Part shown: positions 34,101 to 49,100 of the stretch, in pieces
Position numbering within the stretch: position 1 is the stretch's first letter
Layout: the number at the start of each line of letters is the position of its first letter
Source: Moringa oleifera
Lineage: Eukaryota; Streptophyta; Magnoliopsida; Brassicales; Moringaceae
Assembly (NCBI GenBank): GCA_021397835.1
Contig: JAJFZO010000575.1
Coordinates: 3,291,001-3,355,000, forward strand
Reading direction: 5' to 3'
DNA length: 64,000 nucleotides
Notes under the pieces: generated by a model
What the model was told of the DNA's origin: nothing
The model's input: only the letters and a program-made list of their open reading frames with translations
Databases searched by the model: none
Translations under genes and position numbers: made by a program

Positions 34101-37100
34101 TGGTGTTCACAATAGTAATAACAATCAATGAAATCATGGGAAATCTGAAGATGTTTGTCATGTCTCATCCATATACTCTTCTTTTCTTTTTGTATCTAAA
34201 GTTTTGTTTTGTTTTTGCTGATTTTAGGCTTTTGGTGATTGGTGTATGTATCAATTAGGTTACTTGCACATGCCAAGGTTGAATCAGTCAAATCAAAGGA
34301 AGCAGCTGAACAGAGGAAGCTAAAGAATAAAAGCTGGTTTTCATTTAGATGGTTGGTGGAAGCTCTGATGTTGGCTTTCTTGAAAAATTATTGTTGTGTT
34401 TTGATTTGTTCACTGCTTTGTGAAAATTTGAGTTCTCTTCCATGCTGCAACAAAAAACTTTTCATGAAATGTCTCTGTACATCTCTGTCAATGTGTCATA
34501 GTTGCCCGCTCAAGAAAATGTATCATAGTTGCCTTGTATCACAGGCGTAAACAGTCTGAAGATGACTCTGGTGAGGACGATGCTCCCGAAGGATCGCTGT
34601 TAACGGAGGAAAGATTGACTAAAGAAGAATGGCAGGCAATAAACAAGTTACTAAGTTACCAGCCAGACGATGAGATAATCCCACATTCTGGTAAAGACAT
34701 GCAGAATATGATCCAGTTTCTGGTAACTGTCTCTATTGGTCAAGCTGCTGCCAGGATTGTCAATATAAATCAAACTGAGATACTTTGCGGTAGATTTGAG
34801 CAACTTCATGTGTCAACCAAGTTTAAACATCGAAGTATCCACTGTGATGTGTTGTTGAGATTTTATGGCTTGTCAGCACCTGAAGGTTCACTTGCCCAGG
34901 TTTGCTTTCTTATAATGTCATAGTCATGGCTCTCCTTGTGCCAAGGTGTTGCATCGATCATAATAAACAGTTTTACGCTTCTTTTTAGATTTAAAGTTTT
35001 CACTTGTTTTTGATATTGTTATTTTCCTTGTCTTTGAAATTTATTTGTTTTATCTTTGGCTTTATAGAACTGTGACATTCTTTCTATTTGTATTTCTATG
35101 TATGAATTTTGACTCAAATCTTAGTTAAGTCAAAAGTTTTGCTGTGACCCAATAGAAAACTTTGTTCATGGTGTACTTGTACAAGGAGGATCATATGCTA
35201 AAAAAGATTTAATACTTGCTTTGCAGAGTGTGTGTAGTGAGCAAAAAGTAAATGCATTGGCTGCTAGCTTTGTGCATGCTCCTGTTGGAGAGAAAGTTGA
35301 TTGGAGGTTGTCAGCTACAATATCTCCCTGCCATGTGACGGTAATTTCTTGATTTGTGTGTGTGGGAGAGAGTGGTGCACTTTGTTAATCACGTGCAATA
35401 GTAACTGAACCAATCTAATTGGTTCAACATAATTGTTACTAAATCAATCAATGATTTTATTTTGGAGGCTAATGTGAACCAATAAATCAAGACTTGTATA
35501 AAACATAGATTTGGGTATAGGTTTCAATTGGTGAGATTGTACCAGTGTTGCTCCAACATATCATTCTATATTTGCCATTAAAATTCTAGCATGCATGTAA
35601 AATATAAAGTTTAATATATATTTAAATTTATGTATACATTTTTATTAGAAACAAGGAGTTAAATGTTATACATAGTTAGCATCTAGACGGTGCTTATCTA
35701 GTACAAGTATAGTTAGTTGCAAAGTAGGGGTTTCATAAACTCCACAAGCTCTACCTCATTTATATAATAATTCTCAATAACCCAATAATTTCACTATCAA
35801 TCCCCATATATTCTTTATGAAAATAGAAAATGTTTCCACCCATAAAAGGCCCTCTTTTTCTTCTCCCTCCATACCATCAAAAAAATAGTAAGGAAATTCG
35901 TGCCATAGCTTTTCTCTTAGCTTCAGACAGAGGAAGCCCTTCCAAGCTTTCAATTCAGCTACCTCAGATTCATAGACCACCCATTGTTGTCCCAACACTA
36001 ACAATACACTCTCTGAAAATTTTCAAGTCCAACTACACCAAAGCAGAGTATGATGAGTTGACTGCTTCATCTTGCAAAGAAAAGAACTATTATGATCTTC
36101 CGTCTATTCTTTAAATTATCAATTGTTAAAGGCTTACTCTCTGTTACTTCCTAAGTAAAGAATGCTGTTGTGGAAGGGGTTTTCTCCTTTTAGATTAGTT
36201 TTTTCCATGAAGAAAGATTGGCTCCCACCTTATTGTCGAAGCCTCTCGTTTGCCTTGAAGAAAGGTTTTGCTTTAATTTTTTTTTTTTAGTATACCCATT
36301 TCCAAACAACCATATCATTAGACTCTTCAGAAAAACTACCCAAAGGTCTCCAACTCCTAATTCTGCTGCCTTCTTGAATCCCAACTGTAAAGTCACCTTA
36401 TCCTCTCCCATCTCACATGCTGCTTCGCCCATGCCCCCTTATTACTGGCTAAATAGTACAAACTTTGAAAATCTTTAGATGGTGGTTTGTCCGCACACCA
36501 AATATCGTGCGAAAAATATAGGAGACTATCCTCTACCAACCTTGAAACCCACCTAAGGACCAAACTCCACCCAAACATTTCTAATTGCTTTCTAAGCCTT
36601 AATGTCGTACGACTCTCGTCTTCTGTCTCTATCATAAACTAACATAATCATTTTTCCATAAGCACCACGTTAAAGGCTCGAAGGGTTTGATACTTAGCCC
36701 CCTTCTTCCATCTTTTTCTGAGCCGTTTTCCACCCAACCAAGTGATCTTTAAAGTCTTTTCTCAAGTTACCTAAAGGAACTTCCACTACCACCCTTAGAT
36801 AAATACCATCTTTTCCAGCCCACAAACTTCCTTTCAAATTGCTCCACTACTGAGTTACATAATACTATTTCTTTATGCTTGGCTCCTAGAGGCAACCCAA
36901 TATACTGGATAGAAAGTGCTCCCTTGTTATACCCCAATACATTTGCTAAAGCTACTCTGTTCACTCCTCACCAATGGTATTAGTTCACTCTTCCTAAGTT
37001 TACTCTTAATCTTGAAATCGCCTCAAACCAAAGGAGAGCACTCCTTGAGTTTACCAATTACTCCTCTTATGCCTATAAAATGTGATAGTGCCATTCGTAA

Positions 37101-40100
37101 ATAACAAATTGGATACCTTCAACTTAGACTCTTCTTACCCTTCATTGTACAATCTTACCCAACTCTATCTAAGGCCTCCATAACTAAAATAAAGAGGAGA
37201 GTAGATAATGGGTTTCTTTGTTAAAGACCTCTAGATGATTTAAAGAACCTTGTTGGCCTTCCATTCACCAACACAAAAAGTTGCTGATGAGATGAATCAC
37301 TTGATCCACTTACATTGAATGTAGTCATGCTTCACCATTCTCAACATGCAGAGCTCAAAATCTTAGGCTGCTTAGTCTTTTCCATATCCGGTTTTCATAT
37401 AACTCCTGCCTTCCCATTCTTCAGTTGATGGTTCGCCATCTCATTAGCATTAAAACTGCAATTAGAATCTGTCACCTTTCACAAAAGCATTTTCTGTCGA
37501 GCTTACCGTTCTTCTTTCAACTAACACCTTGGCAATTAGTTTGTGAAAGCATCCCACTAGACTAATTGGTCAAAAGTGTTTGAATGCATGCCCCTTTCTT
37601 CTTTTGAATAAACACCACAAAAGTAGCATTCAACATGTTTACAAACTTACCATACTCATGAAACTTGTGAAAAACATCTAGAAGCTCACCTTTAATAGGT
37701 GCTCCACTGATTTTTAAAAATCCAGGTTGAAACCATTTGGTCCAAGTGCCATATCCTCTTCACACTCATTAAAGCTCATTGTACTTCCTTCTCATCAAAG
37801 GGCCTCCTAATTTAGAATTGAATTCCATGTTAATCTCATTAAAGTCTAGCCTATCATGTGTCGGTCTATATCTCCTGATTCTTATTTGATAGTTGTTGAT
37901 AAAACTTGCCTTGCTCAACTCGAATGGATCCTCGACCGCCAGCTTGTGAATAGCTCATGAGTACCATGTGGAAGAATTGTGTTACGGTTCTTTTTTTAAC
38001 AATTAAGCTTTCGATTTTCGTCTCCATGAAACCTACTCCATTTTAATAAGTGAATTCAACTCTCTGGTCTTTTTCAATTTTCTCGTTAACAAATCCTTTG
38101 AACTTTTCGCCTTCATCATACTCATTAATCTCAGCCAACTCTCCTCACATTTTCACATTTTTTGTGCCTTCATCACTTAGTTGTTCGATGTTCGACTTTC
38201 TAACTATTTCTTTCAGCTATTGTAGTTTTATTGACAAGACATAGCTTGCATGCCCTTTTACTGTAAGCCTTTCTCATCAACCTTTAACCATTTCCTTGGA
38301 CCTTTCCACTTGTAAACATCTCTTCCCATCGACACGAATCTAAGACCCAATCAATATTAGGGATGAAAGGATTATCCTAAAAGTTAGACTTGGGTATAGT
38401 CCTCCCTTGAAGAGGTAAATCCACCATTTCTAGCTTCTTAATTATATCATGAAATTCCCTCATTCTTGCACGCCCTCCTCCAATACTTGGCTTCTCAAGC
38501 GCATGCATACCAAATTAAAATCCCTCCAATGACCTATGGAAGTCTCCCTCGTTTGATGGCTTTCATTTGTACAATACCCATATACTCCCATGAACAACCA
38601 TTCTCGCCTGTGCTCAATCTTGAATAGACAAGAAATGGACCGATCCCCCACTTAACACAAGACATGTACATGCCTTTTCATCCCACATTATTAGTATCCT
38701 CTCGAACTTCCCTTGGTGGGTAATAACAAACATTCTACTGCCCTATGCCCCACACACTTCTTACCCCTAATGTAATGCATATATCTCTTGCAGTCTCACT
38801 AACTTAACTTTCAATCTTCTTAAAGAATGTTTAACCACCATTCTTTTATTAATACTATTCATCCTCCCACATTCCATGTAATAATCCTAAACATATATGC
38901 ATAGTCAACCTTTGGTTCCCTAGCCCCTCCATCACTCCTCCCATTTTCTCTCATATTGAACTGTGAAAGTTAACCTTTTTGGCTCTTTGGTGGGATCACC
39001 ACATCCCTTCTTAGTTACCATATTATGTTTATTATTTGTGGGCTCTTTCTCTTCGACTCGCCTTCATGGTATCTCCTTGAGCAACGCGAATGCTTGCTCC
39101 TCAAAACTTATAAAAGACAACCCTCCAACTTCCCATACTTTGTTCATGTTTGGAGTATTTTCTTAGATACTAAATTCTATTTATGTTCTTTTTCTTCTAC
39201 TTGTCCTCCACTGCTTGGTCGCCTCTACCCTAGCTTTTCATAAGCTTTCCCATTCAATTGCTGACACTCAACTTTTATATACCTCCTTGATTAGTTTCCT
39301 TTCGCTCAATGCCCATTGGCTCCTCGCCAAGCTCTAACCAACATCTATGCTATTTACTTTAACCTTTGTTCTTTTTAAGCATTAACTAGCCCATTAGCCT
39401 CTACCTTCTCTGCCTTACATCTTTTGTGAGTCTCAAAAGAATACTTACTGAATTTTCCTTGAAAAAGTTGTCCCACACCTCCATGATCTTAGCTTTCTTT
39501 TTATCCATGCCTTTTGTCCGTTGCATATACATTTGATAGCATTTCATTCTTGGTCTTTGTCTACCATTAGTTCCCAATACATTACTTACATATTGTCAAA
39601 ATGCCTCCTTCATTACCACACCTTCACCCATTGATACAACCTACAACTTACTTGCAATGGATTTCTTCACAACAGTCACATTTAGGCATCTCAATATCAG
39701 ATACAAAGCCCTTTGGTCTCCCTTCCCCTTGGAGCCTTAGTATATTGACAAAACCACCCCAATCTGTCTCTAGAACAACTCAGTCGACGACCTAGTCGCA
39801 TAGACACGTCCGATGACCGTGTCTGTGTCATTGCTTATCCCTATGAATAACAACAGCCCACCAATAGTCATATTCCTCGAGTCGACGCGATTTGTGGGTG
39901 TCGTCTGGCTTCTTGGTTGGGTCTGATGTTGCAGTCTCACTGTCGTCGTCGCAACCTCCCCAATCTCATTAGTGGCTGAGAAAGGCCACAATTTTGTAGA
40001 CATGCATTATTCCTCATCCGTTCAACAATTGGTTAGCTTGGACTTGATTAACCCTTAGTCGGATCCCCTAGGCCTGGCAACTTATTGGCGGGTTATTATG

Positions 40101-43100
40101 CTTTAGGCCCATGGTTTGGGCTTTAGTATTTTGGAGAGCAGAACTTGGCCTTCCCTTTTCTCACTCAAAACCTCGACCTAGTTGTACCCACGCTTGATCC
40201 ACGTGGTTCGAGCTTTCTACCTAGGTCAAAAATCCGTAGCCTAACCCCATGTTATTGACTTGATGCGTTATCTCCTACTTTCTTTGTCATGCGACTCCCT
40301 TCCTCTAATCTGGTCACCTTGGACTCACCCGTGTCGGCTCCTTTCTATCGCCCTATTCATAAAATGCATCGAATCCACCGACCCTCCAAAATAGTATGCT
40401 CAAATTGATGCCCACAAGTTGAGCACCAACAGTAACCATTGCTACTCGCCATTGTCTTTATTCTGCCTTAGAATTCCCTTTTGCGCCAAGCAAAGGTGGT
40501 GTCCTCCTCCTTATGCAGAACTAGTGCCTTCCACTCGATTCTTGAATTTTGTTCCATGTCCCCTGTTTTGGTGTGAGCATGAATCGGGATTGGTCCTTTT
40601 TTACTTCCGTAAGTCTCAAAAACTACCCTTGGTAATTCAATCCAATCATTAAGAATAACACCTAATCGTCTCCTTTTCTTTTTCAAAGCTAGGGAACTTC
40701 CCTTTCTTGAACATAAGACTTACCATTAACCCCCTTAACCATTCCATCTCCCTTATACTAAAGAAGATTGATAATTGACCTCTTGTCCCAGACTCGGTGA
40801 CTTTCAAGGATCATAATCGATTCCCCTTAATTCCTACTTAAATCTTCACTATTTGGATCCTTGGTAGATCCTTTAGCCATCCCTTCTTTATTTCTCTCAT
40901 CCCTTTTTAGAATTCCACTAGTTCGTCCGATATTTGGTTTGGTTAACCGTGATGTTTGAAAATCATAAAAGAAAACTGTCCTGATAATAGAACACTTTGA
41001 AAAATGTCATTAGAAACCAAGCAGAAGAAAGTGGTTATGTGATTTTCCAATTTTGGTTAAGGTTGACTTGGATCTTTTTTTTTTTTTTTTTGGCCACCCC
41101 TAGCTGAACTTACTGTCTTGCTCGTGGTTTCTATTTTCCTTTCTTCTTCTTATTCTTTCGATTGATTTGTTGATTTGGATCCTTTTTGGTTGTTCTGCTT
41201 ACCCCTATCTGAATCATGAGCCCTTCATCTTATGACTCTCACTTTGTTTTCTTCTTCTCCTTCTTTTTCTTTCTGTTCTTCTTCTAGATTGATTCTTTGA
41301 CCTGGACATGTGTTTGTCCTTATTTGTGGTAGAGCAGTTTCTGACGGAAGATGGTAGAATGGAGGAGGAAAACTAAGGGTATGAATAGGTGCTTTCATCT
41401 AATTTTATCAGGGTCAGCATACCTGGCTTCATCTTGTAAGGTTCTAGATTAGACTCACTGCAAAATTCAACTTCCAGTCCAGATCTTCTTTTTAAGACAC
41501 AGTTCATGTTCACTGCTGAATAAGAGATGAAAGACATCTTGTTCCCAATAGATCTTAAACTGGTGCTTTTTGGTTCAATGTGTCATTATGCATCAAGCAT
41601 GGCTTGTTTTGATATCTTGAAAATGCTCTCCACTTCCTTGATCATAATAGCTTATTATGTTTAAATTATTTCATTGTGTTTAAATTGTGTCATTGTGTTT
41701 GATGGCTGCTGTATTATTTAATTTGTTTGGATGGCTTAGTGCTCCTTTAGTCTTTTTCCCTTGCCTGTCTTTTCTTTCATCTCTATTGCTGTCTTTTTGA
41801 AGTTTCCTAAATTCTTATGGCTCACAGGTTTTGAAGGAAAGTTGTGATCGTTTCTTGGAATTTGTAAAGAGGAGTACTGCAGTTAGTCCCACTGTTGCGC
41901 TGGAAACTGCAACTGCATTGCAGGTAATGGCATCAATCTCAGGTGCATGAATTGTTGTGAGAGTGAGAGCATGGTGCTCAAAGTATCCTAATAAAAAGCT
42001 ACTATCTGATATAATTTAAAAGTATAACTATTTTCATGTATTTAACAACAAAACGAGAGATTAACGATATAATGGTTGCAAGTTGCTCAAGTTGTGTACT
42101 AACTGCTTAGCTTTCCCAGGTTTCCGTCCTGCCAACATCATTTTTATTCAAATAAAAGGGATTCACTTGATTTTCTCTCTGAATGGGGCCCAGATAGCAA
42201 GTCTCTTGTTGAATCTGGTAGCCTAAGTGTCAATATCTTGAATGGCACTTCTCTCATTGTATTTGTACGTGCACCTACACACACATATTGTACATTTGTA
42301 TCCATTCATCATGTACATAATACAGACAAGAGCATGTAAAGTATGACTACATTGACTCTCTTTGTCAGTTATCGTCATTATTGCTTTATTATTCCATGAC
42401 CATTGCAGATGAAGTTTGAGAAAGTGACTCGTAGAGCTCAAGAGCAGTTTCAGATGGTCTTGGAGGACCAAAGCAGGTTAGTAAGTGTTACCTTTTCCTG
42501 TCCATTGTTGTCTTCTTATATGCATTCAGTCGTTTTCACCTATGTTTTATTGTGATCATTTGATGAGGAGATCTGAAATGGCTGTAAATTAATGATGGAT
42601 TGTATTGCAAAATTAGAGATGGCATTTCTGAATTGCCGCACTTCTGTTGGGGCAGCCTGTTTAATTAAAAGGGAGTTTGGCCTAGAGATAGGCTCAATAT
42701 TCATCCCCTCATATGAGCTGGGGCTTGGCAGGAAGAATATGGTACCTAAAAGTATATGTTTAAGTTAATATCCTTTGTTATATGCATTTCATGTCACTTG
42801 TTACATGTTCTACCTTTATAGATTTTGTTTATGTTCTTGAGGTGATTTTTTTTCCTGCTTTTATTAAATAAGGTTATCTGCTTGAGAGGGGTTCAATAAA
42901 TTAGAAATTGTGGGGTGACAGAGTAGAGGCTTGGAAGAAAATATTCTGTGGAGAATTGACGCAAAACTGTACCCCAACACTCTCCCCCCTGCTCCACACG
43001 CACACAAAAAGGAAAGAAACAGAGAAAAGAAAAACCTGGGTGGTGAGGGATATGTACTGAGCGTGAGTTTGATAGAAGGGTGATACGTAATGGGTGTTAG

Positions 43101-46100
43101 GTTGAAGAATTCTAGTAATTTATGTATTTGTAGGAAGTCAGAACTTTGGTATCAAGTGGGACTAGACCAGAAAAGTTGGCTAGATATGTCCGCATAGAAG
43201 TGAAGCTAAATCCTTTATTTAAATTGTGCCGTGTGTACTGTCTTTCTTCTGTTTCATTATGAGTATATTCCCTGAAGAGGAAATTATTTGATATGAACTC
43301 ACTTTAATTCCTATTTCTGTTGGGTTTCTCAGATTTGCACTTGACATTGATCTTGATGCTCCAAAAGTCAGAATTCCTCTAAGGCCAAGTGGCTCTTCGA
43401 AATGCGATAGCCATTTTCTTCTGGATTTTGGTCATTTTACATTGAACACCATGGTATATCTCCAAAAATGGTGTTTTGAGATGCTAGTAACTATGGTTTA
43501 TTTTCTTAAGAGTTATTAATGTTTCTTGCAGAATAGTCAGGATGACGAGCAGAGGCAGAACCTATATTCTCGTTTCTACATTTCTGGAAGAGACATTGCT
43601 GCTTTTTTCACAGATTGTGGTTCTGACAGTCAGAGTAGCAGTTTGCTTGTGCCAAATTCTAATTATCAGTTGATGTTGTCTCCTACGCTGGAAAAAGAGG
43701 ATCAGAGCTATTCTCTTATTGATAGATGTGGAATGGCTGTAATTGTTGATCAGGTGAGATGTTCTACTAATTTTTCTTTTCATTTCATATTGTTGTTGGC
43801 ACTGATTGATAATGAAAGTTTAGTATTTTAGGTATCATATCTTATAGTCATATCGCTAATCTTACTTATGCGTATGTTTATTGAAGATTAAAGTACCGCA
43901 CCCTAGTTGTCCATCGACACGCATTTCTGTCCAAGTGCCAAATCTTGGCATTCACTTTTCACCAGCAAGATATTTCAGACTCATGGAATTATTAAGCTTC
44001 TTGCACGGTACAATGGAAACTTGCGGTCAGTCTACTGTTGATAATTTCCAAGTTGGACTGGCTCCTTGGGGTCCTGCAGATCTTGCTACTGATGCTAGAA
44101 TCTTAGTTTGGAAGGTATTTCTTCAAACTTTGAAAGGGAAATAAGCTGCTCGGTTATTTTGTCTTATCCACGTAATTAATTTAACCATCATAAATTCCTC
44201 TTATGTAGGGCATTGGCAACTCTGTTGCTACATGGCAGCCTTGTTTTCTTCTGTTATCTGGATTGTATCTTTATGTGTTTGAATCAGAAAAGTCACCTAG
44301 TTATCAGCGGAACTTGAGGTTTGAGCCTTTCTTTGTCTCTTTCCTCTTTGCGCTTTTGGCTGTTATTTCCACTCTGGCTGTTACAGATGTAGCAAACTTA
44401 ACCATTTTGGTTTCTTTACTAAATATCTATGAAATTATTTTTGCCATTGGTGCTTGTCCTTTGTGAAATATCTTCGTTTGAGGGTTAGTACAGTCATAAT
44501 CTAAAATTTACTTTCCTGACTGTGCAGCATGGCTGGTAGACAGGTATTAGAGGTTCCACCAACAAATGTTGGTGGTTCTCTATTTTGTGTTGCTGTGAGT
44601 TTTAGGGGCATGGACATTCAGAAGGTATGTTATGTTAGTTTGAAGTAATTCATTGATATGAAAGTTTCATTCAACTAAACTGTTAATTATTTCTGAAGTT
44701 TTGATTTTATATATCCATCATTTTGTTAAATGTGTATTGCTGAAATTTTTCATGCCTTATACAACGACCATTAGATCGTTTTTCATCTCTGTCATTAATG
44801 ATTAATGATGTGTTGCATATCCATGTATTAATAGTCATGTGCAAATCTCTTTGACAAACATCACAATGTTACTGCTCAAATTTGCAAGTTTGGTGGCCAA
44901 CATTTTGTTGATGATATGGACCTTGCAAACCTTATTAATTTTTTAGTTTTGTTATTAGCTTCCTTCTTATGCATGGGAGGCACCCCTTTGCTCTCTTGTG
45001 AATAAAATTTTTCCTTAAAATAAAATTTCTGTAAATGTTTTCCAGGCTCTGGAGTCTTCTAGTACCTTGGTTATTGAGTTTCCAAGGGAGGAGGAGAAGG
45101 CAGCATGGTTGAAAGGACTTATTCAAGCCACATATCAAGCTTCTGTATAGTTTTAATAGTTCTTCGTTTTTTTGTTTTGTTTTGTTTTTTCTTTTTTTGT
45201 TGGTATCTCATTTCTCTTCTTTGCAAGTAATGCTGATAATTTATTATATATCATCATCATAGGCTCCTCCATCGGTTGATGTGCTTGGCGAAGCAAGTAA
45301 TGATGTTGCTGAGTTTGATGAATCTCAGATAAACAATCTGAAAGCTGCTGACCTTGTGATTAATGGGGCACTTGTGGAGACGAAGTTATATATATATGGA
45401 AAGGTTAGTTATAATCCATTTTTTAGGCACTTTATGGATATATATGAAATGCATCTAGCAGAAGCATCTCCAAAGCATGGGAGGCACCCCCTTGATGTCA
45501 CTTATAGTAATATAAGAATTATGTGTCCTTATCAAAAATTTAAAATAAAAAATAAAAAAAGGCTCAGAAGCTCTTATTTGTCATTAGAATTTTTTGGACC
45601 AGAAACAAAGAGAGTATATCCAATGTTGAGCACCAAGGGGGTGCAACCTTTTACATTTATGGTTAGCCTAGAAAGTTAGTAATACTATGATATTAACTAG
45701 TTCTTTCTTATTTACAGAATAATTCCCAGAGTTTTGAAATTTCAAAATACTAATCCCGGACTCCTTGATTATATCCACTGGTGTTTCAATATTATTAAAG
45801 GCCCTCCTATTTCTCTTACCCGAACAATACAAAAATCTATCTGCGGAATCATCTTCGTCAGCCTCCAATTCTCCTTCCCAAACCAGTCCCTGCCCATGCC
45901 ATTAATTTCATGCCAACTATCCCTGCTGTTGCCCAAGATGGACCTAGCAAGTTCAGAACTGAATTCCAAACCTGGGCTAACCATCTAGATCCCAGCAAAA
46001 GGTGTTGTACTGTTTTTTACTTCTCTTTGCACATGTAACATCTATTCATCAATATCTTTCCCCGTTTCCTTAGATAATCTATACTCAAAATTCTCCTTTT

Positions 46101-49100
46101 ACTACCTTCCAAGTAAAACAAAGCAACCTTGGGAGGGACTTTAACTTTTCACACTTGTTTCTAACGAAACAAAAGCTCTTCATCTCCCTTGCACAGGCCT
46201 CTAAATAGATTAACAGAAAATTCACCCCTTTCTCCACTGTTGAGAGTCCAAGCCACTTTGTCTTCCACATTGTTTACTGTACTGCAGCCCTGAATTGCAG
46301 CATAGAACTCCTCAATCTGCCTATTTCCCAATCTTGGGAATTTTTCCTTAGCTGCACAAACCAGGAACTTTCCTTCCAGCATTCACTCACCCAAGCTCCC
46401 TTGTTACATGCCAAAGAAAAGATAGCAGGAAAGTAATCCCGCGATAATATGTCCTCACATGATCTATCGTGCCAAAACTGGATCCTGTCTCCTCTTCCAA
46501 GGCTGAACTTAGTCCGCTTATTGAATTCCTCGCACCCCTTCCTAATTGCCTTTCATACACATGCACCTAACTCCTTTTTGTCGCTCAAATTCATCCATCC
46601 CCCTTCCATCTCCCCATATTTGGCTACCACTACTTCTCTCCATAATTCTTTTTTCTCTGTCAGGAACCTCTGTAGTCACTTGCCTAACAAGACCTTTTTG
46701 AAGAGTACTAGATTCTTAATCCCCAATCCACCTTTAGCCATAGGTTTGATGCCTCCTCCTACTTCATAAGATGGTACTTAAGGTAGTCCCCTATATTGCT
46801 CCAAAAAAATTTTCTTTTGCAATATTTCCGACCTCCTGACTACCTTCGTTGTGAGAAAAGTGACATGAAATTCACAAGGAGGTTAGCAAGTGAAGACTTT
46901 ATCAAAGTTAATCTTCCAGCGTTTGAAAGATACTTCTTTTTTTTCCACCTCTTTAATTTATGTTCAAACCTTTACACTACACCATTCATATTGAAGTTTC
47001 TTTATGTCTAGCGCCCAAAGATAGTCCCAAATACTTAATGGGAAATTCATTCAATTTGCCACCCATGAGAGAGTCCAAAAACCTATTGTTCTCTACAGCC
47101 CCTACCACTGCAACTTCAATTTTCAAGAGAGACCAAAAACCTATTATTCTTTATGGCCCCCACCACTGCAACTTCAGTTTTCATTAAGTTAATCTTCAGA
47201 CAAGAAGCTGCCTAAAAAATCAATAATATGCATCATAGAAAATCATAGTCATCATCAAACAAAATGTAATATTGTCACCTCACTCCCATTGCTGCTTGTT
47301 TTAAAACCATCCAACAGTCCTCTATCAACAGCTTTGGACAACAGTCTGTCCACGGCTTCCATAACTTTAAGAAACAATGAGGATAAACCTTGCTTCACCA
47401 TCATTGCATATGAAGCAATGGATATAACACCAAGAACACTTGTTACCACAACTTACCCTCTTTAGCATGTATCAAAAAAAAAAAAATCTCACGAAACATT
47501 CTCGTAAGCCTTTTTCATGTCTAATTTCCATACTAAACCAGTTCTTCCTACTCTTTCTTGACTATCCACAGCCTCATTCACGATAAGTACTGCATCAAGA
47601 ATTTGTCTACCTCTTACAAAGGCGTTCTGACTTGTGCTAATCACTTTCTCCCCACCAAACTCATCCTTTTAGCTAGTACTTTTGATATCAATTTATATAC
47701 ATATCCGACCAAACTTATGGGTCTATCATCAGTAATATTAACTGCCCCTTTCCTTTTGGGAATTAACATAATAAAAGTGGAGTTAAGCGATTTAACAAAT
47801 GTCCTTTTCTCGTGAAACTCCTTAAACATCCTCAATGTGTCTCCTTCAACAACCTCCCGATTAACTTTTACGAATTCCATTGCCATCAGGCCTCGGGACC
47901 TTGTCCTTATCACATTCCTTCAATGCACTCCATGCCACTTTCTTCCAAAATTGCCTTTCAATATGCTCTTTTAGTTCAGTATCAATTTGTTTGAATTTCA
48001 ACCATTTCAGCCTTGGTCTCTAACCTTCTGATTCACTATACAATTTCCTATACTAACAACTTGCCCCCTCTTTCAACTTCTTACTTTCACCGAGAATTTT
48101 GCCATCAATCTGCATCTCCTTTATAAAATTACATGTTCTATGTACATTCGCTGTTTTGTAGGAAAATGTGGTATTTCTATCACTAGCCTTAACCATGATG
48201 CCTTCGACTTTTGCTTCCACCAAATTTCTTCCAGTTTCAGCAACTACACCACTCTTTGTTTATTGTCTGTCTCCGTCCTGCACCTCCATGCTACTCCCAC
48301 CCTCCATAATATTCTGTCTAGCTCCTGTAGATTCATTTCATATATTATCTTTCCTTTGTCCCAAGCTTTCGAACTCGTCCTTGTGCCACTTTTTCACCTT
48401 TGTCTTTACCGCTCGCAATTTCCGTGCAACCTCAAAACCAACATTTCCTATCTCTTTTGCATCCTCCCACCATTCCTTTACAAGCTTACTGAAGTCCTTG
48501 ACATGCAATCACATGTTTTTAAACCTAAATGGGCATGGTCCCATTTGATATCACCCACCACCAACAACATTGGGTTGTGGTCAAAAGTAGGCCTAGACAA
48601 TAACAGTTGTTGTATGTCCGAATATTTTTTCTCCTAACTATTTGAAACCAAAATCCTATCCAAACGAGACATAGGAGGGTCTTCCCTTAAGTTCAGCTGT
48701 AAAATAAGCCTCTTATTTAGTGGTAGATCAGGCAATTCTAACTGCACAACCACCTCTTTAAATTTGCCAAAAAAGACACTTTTGCCTTTTACCCTTGTTC
48801 GTTCGGGTGAAAATAAAACTTTATTGAAGTCACCTCATACCACCCACGGGATCCTTCAAGTCCTCCCCGCAAAGCATGTCTTTCCCTCTTAATATCGCTC
48901 TCATACACCTTGGTATACATCTAGTCCATCATCCTATCTACCTTCCCGGCAATCCTTCAACCTCCCAGTTACACCTTTCCAGCAAATCAACATATGTCTA
49001 GACCTTCCTTCCACAGTTTTGCTCTCTTATTCAATGTTCTACCCTCCTCATAAACTCTTCACCACCCCTAGGTTCATTCCCTCCATTTTAGTCTCTTGCA

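Larger units (their letters stand above)
29607..35340 (+). other. VPS13: VPS13 exons 7-15: extended N-terminal groove
   Basis: Residues 133-599. Recognisable blocks include SGNSWLGSLIATIIGNL (exon 7), GHPFASGVTLAKLAAVT (exon 8), WIEIFEDGI (exon 9/10 join), YHDWIKLLEVVSRYKTYI (exon 11) and SVSIGQAAARIV-type sequence in exon 14. The SNVHIRYED block, shared by VPS13 and its relatives, is intact in exon 7. Exons 8-9, 10-11 and 14-15 join in phase 0; exons 7-8, 11-12, 12-13 and 13-14 join in phase 2. Confidence 0.85.
41828..45403 (+). other. VPS13: VPS13 exons 16-24, including an inserted PH domain
   Basis: Residues 600-993. Exons 16-20 continue the repeated beta-groove sequence. A pleckstrin-homology fold is encoded from the end of exon 20 to exon 23 (about residues 839-946): it starts at ILVWKGIGNSVATWQPC, continues through LLLSGLYLYVF, and ends with the characteristic helix Trp in EEEKAAWLKGLIQA. 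PH domains bind phosphoinositides or proteins, so this one may help target the protein to a membrane; that is inference. An N-terminal-half PH domain is typical of one plant VPS13 class and not of the yeast protein. Confidence 0.8.

Noticed and set aside
39601..40700. Several 60-80 residue plus-strand frames in intron 15
   Set aside because: They are antisense shadows of the minus-strand LINE ORF1/endonuclease region.
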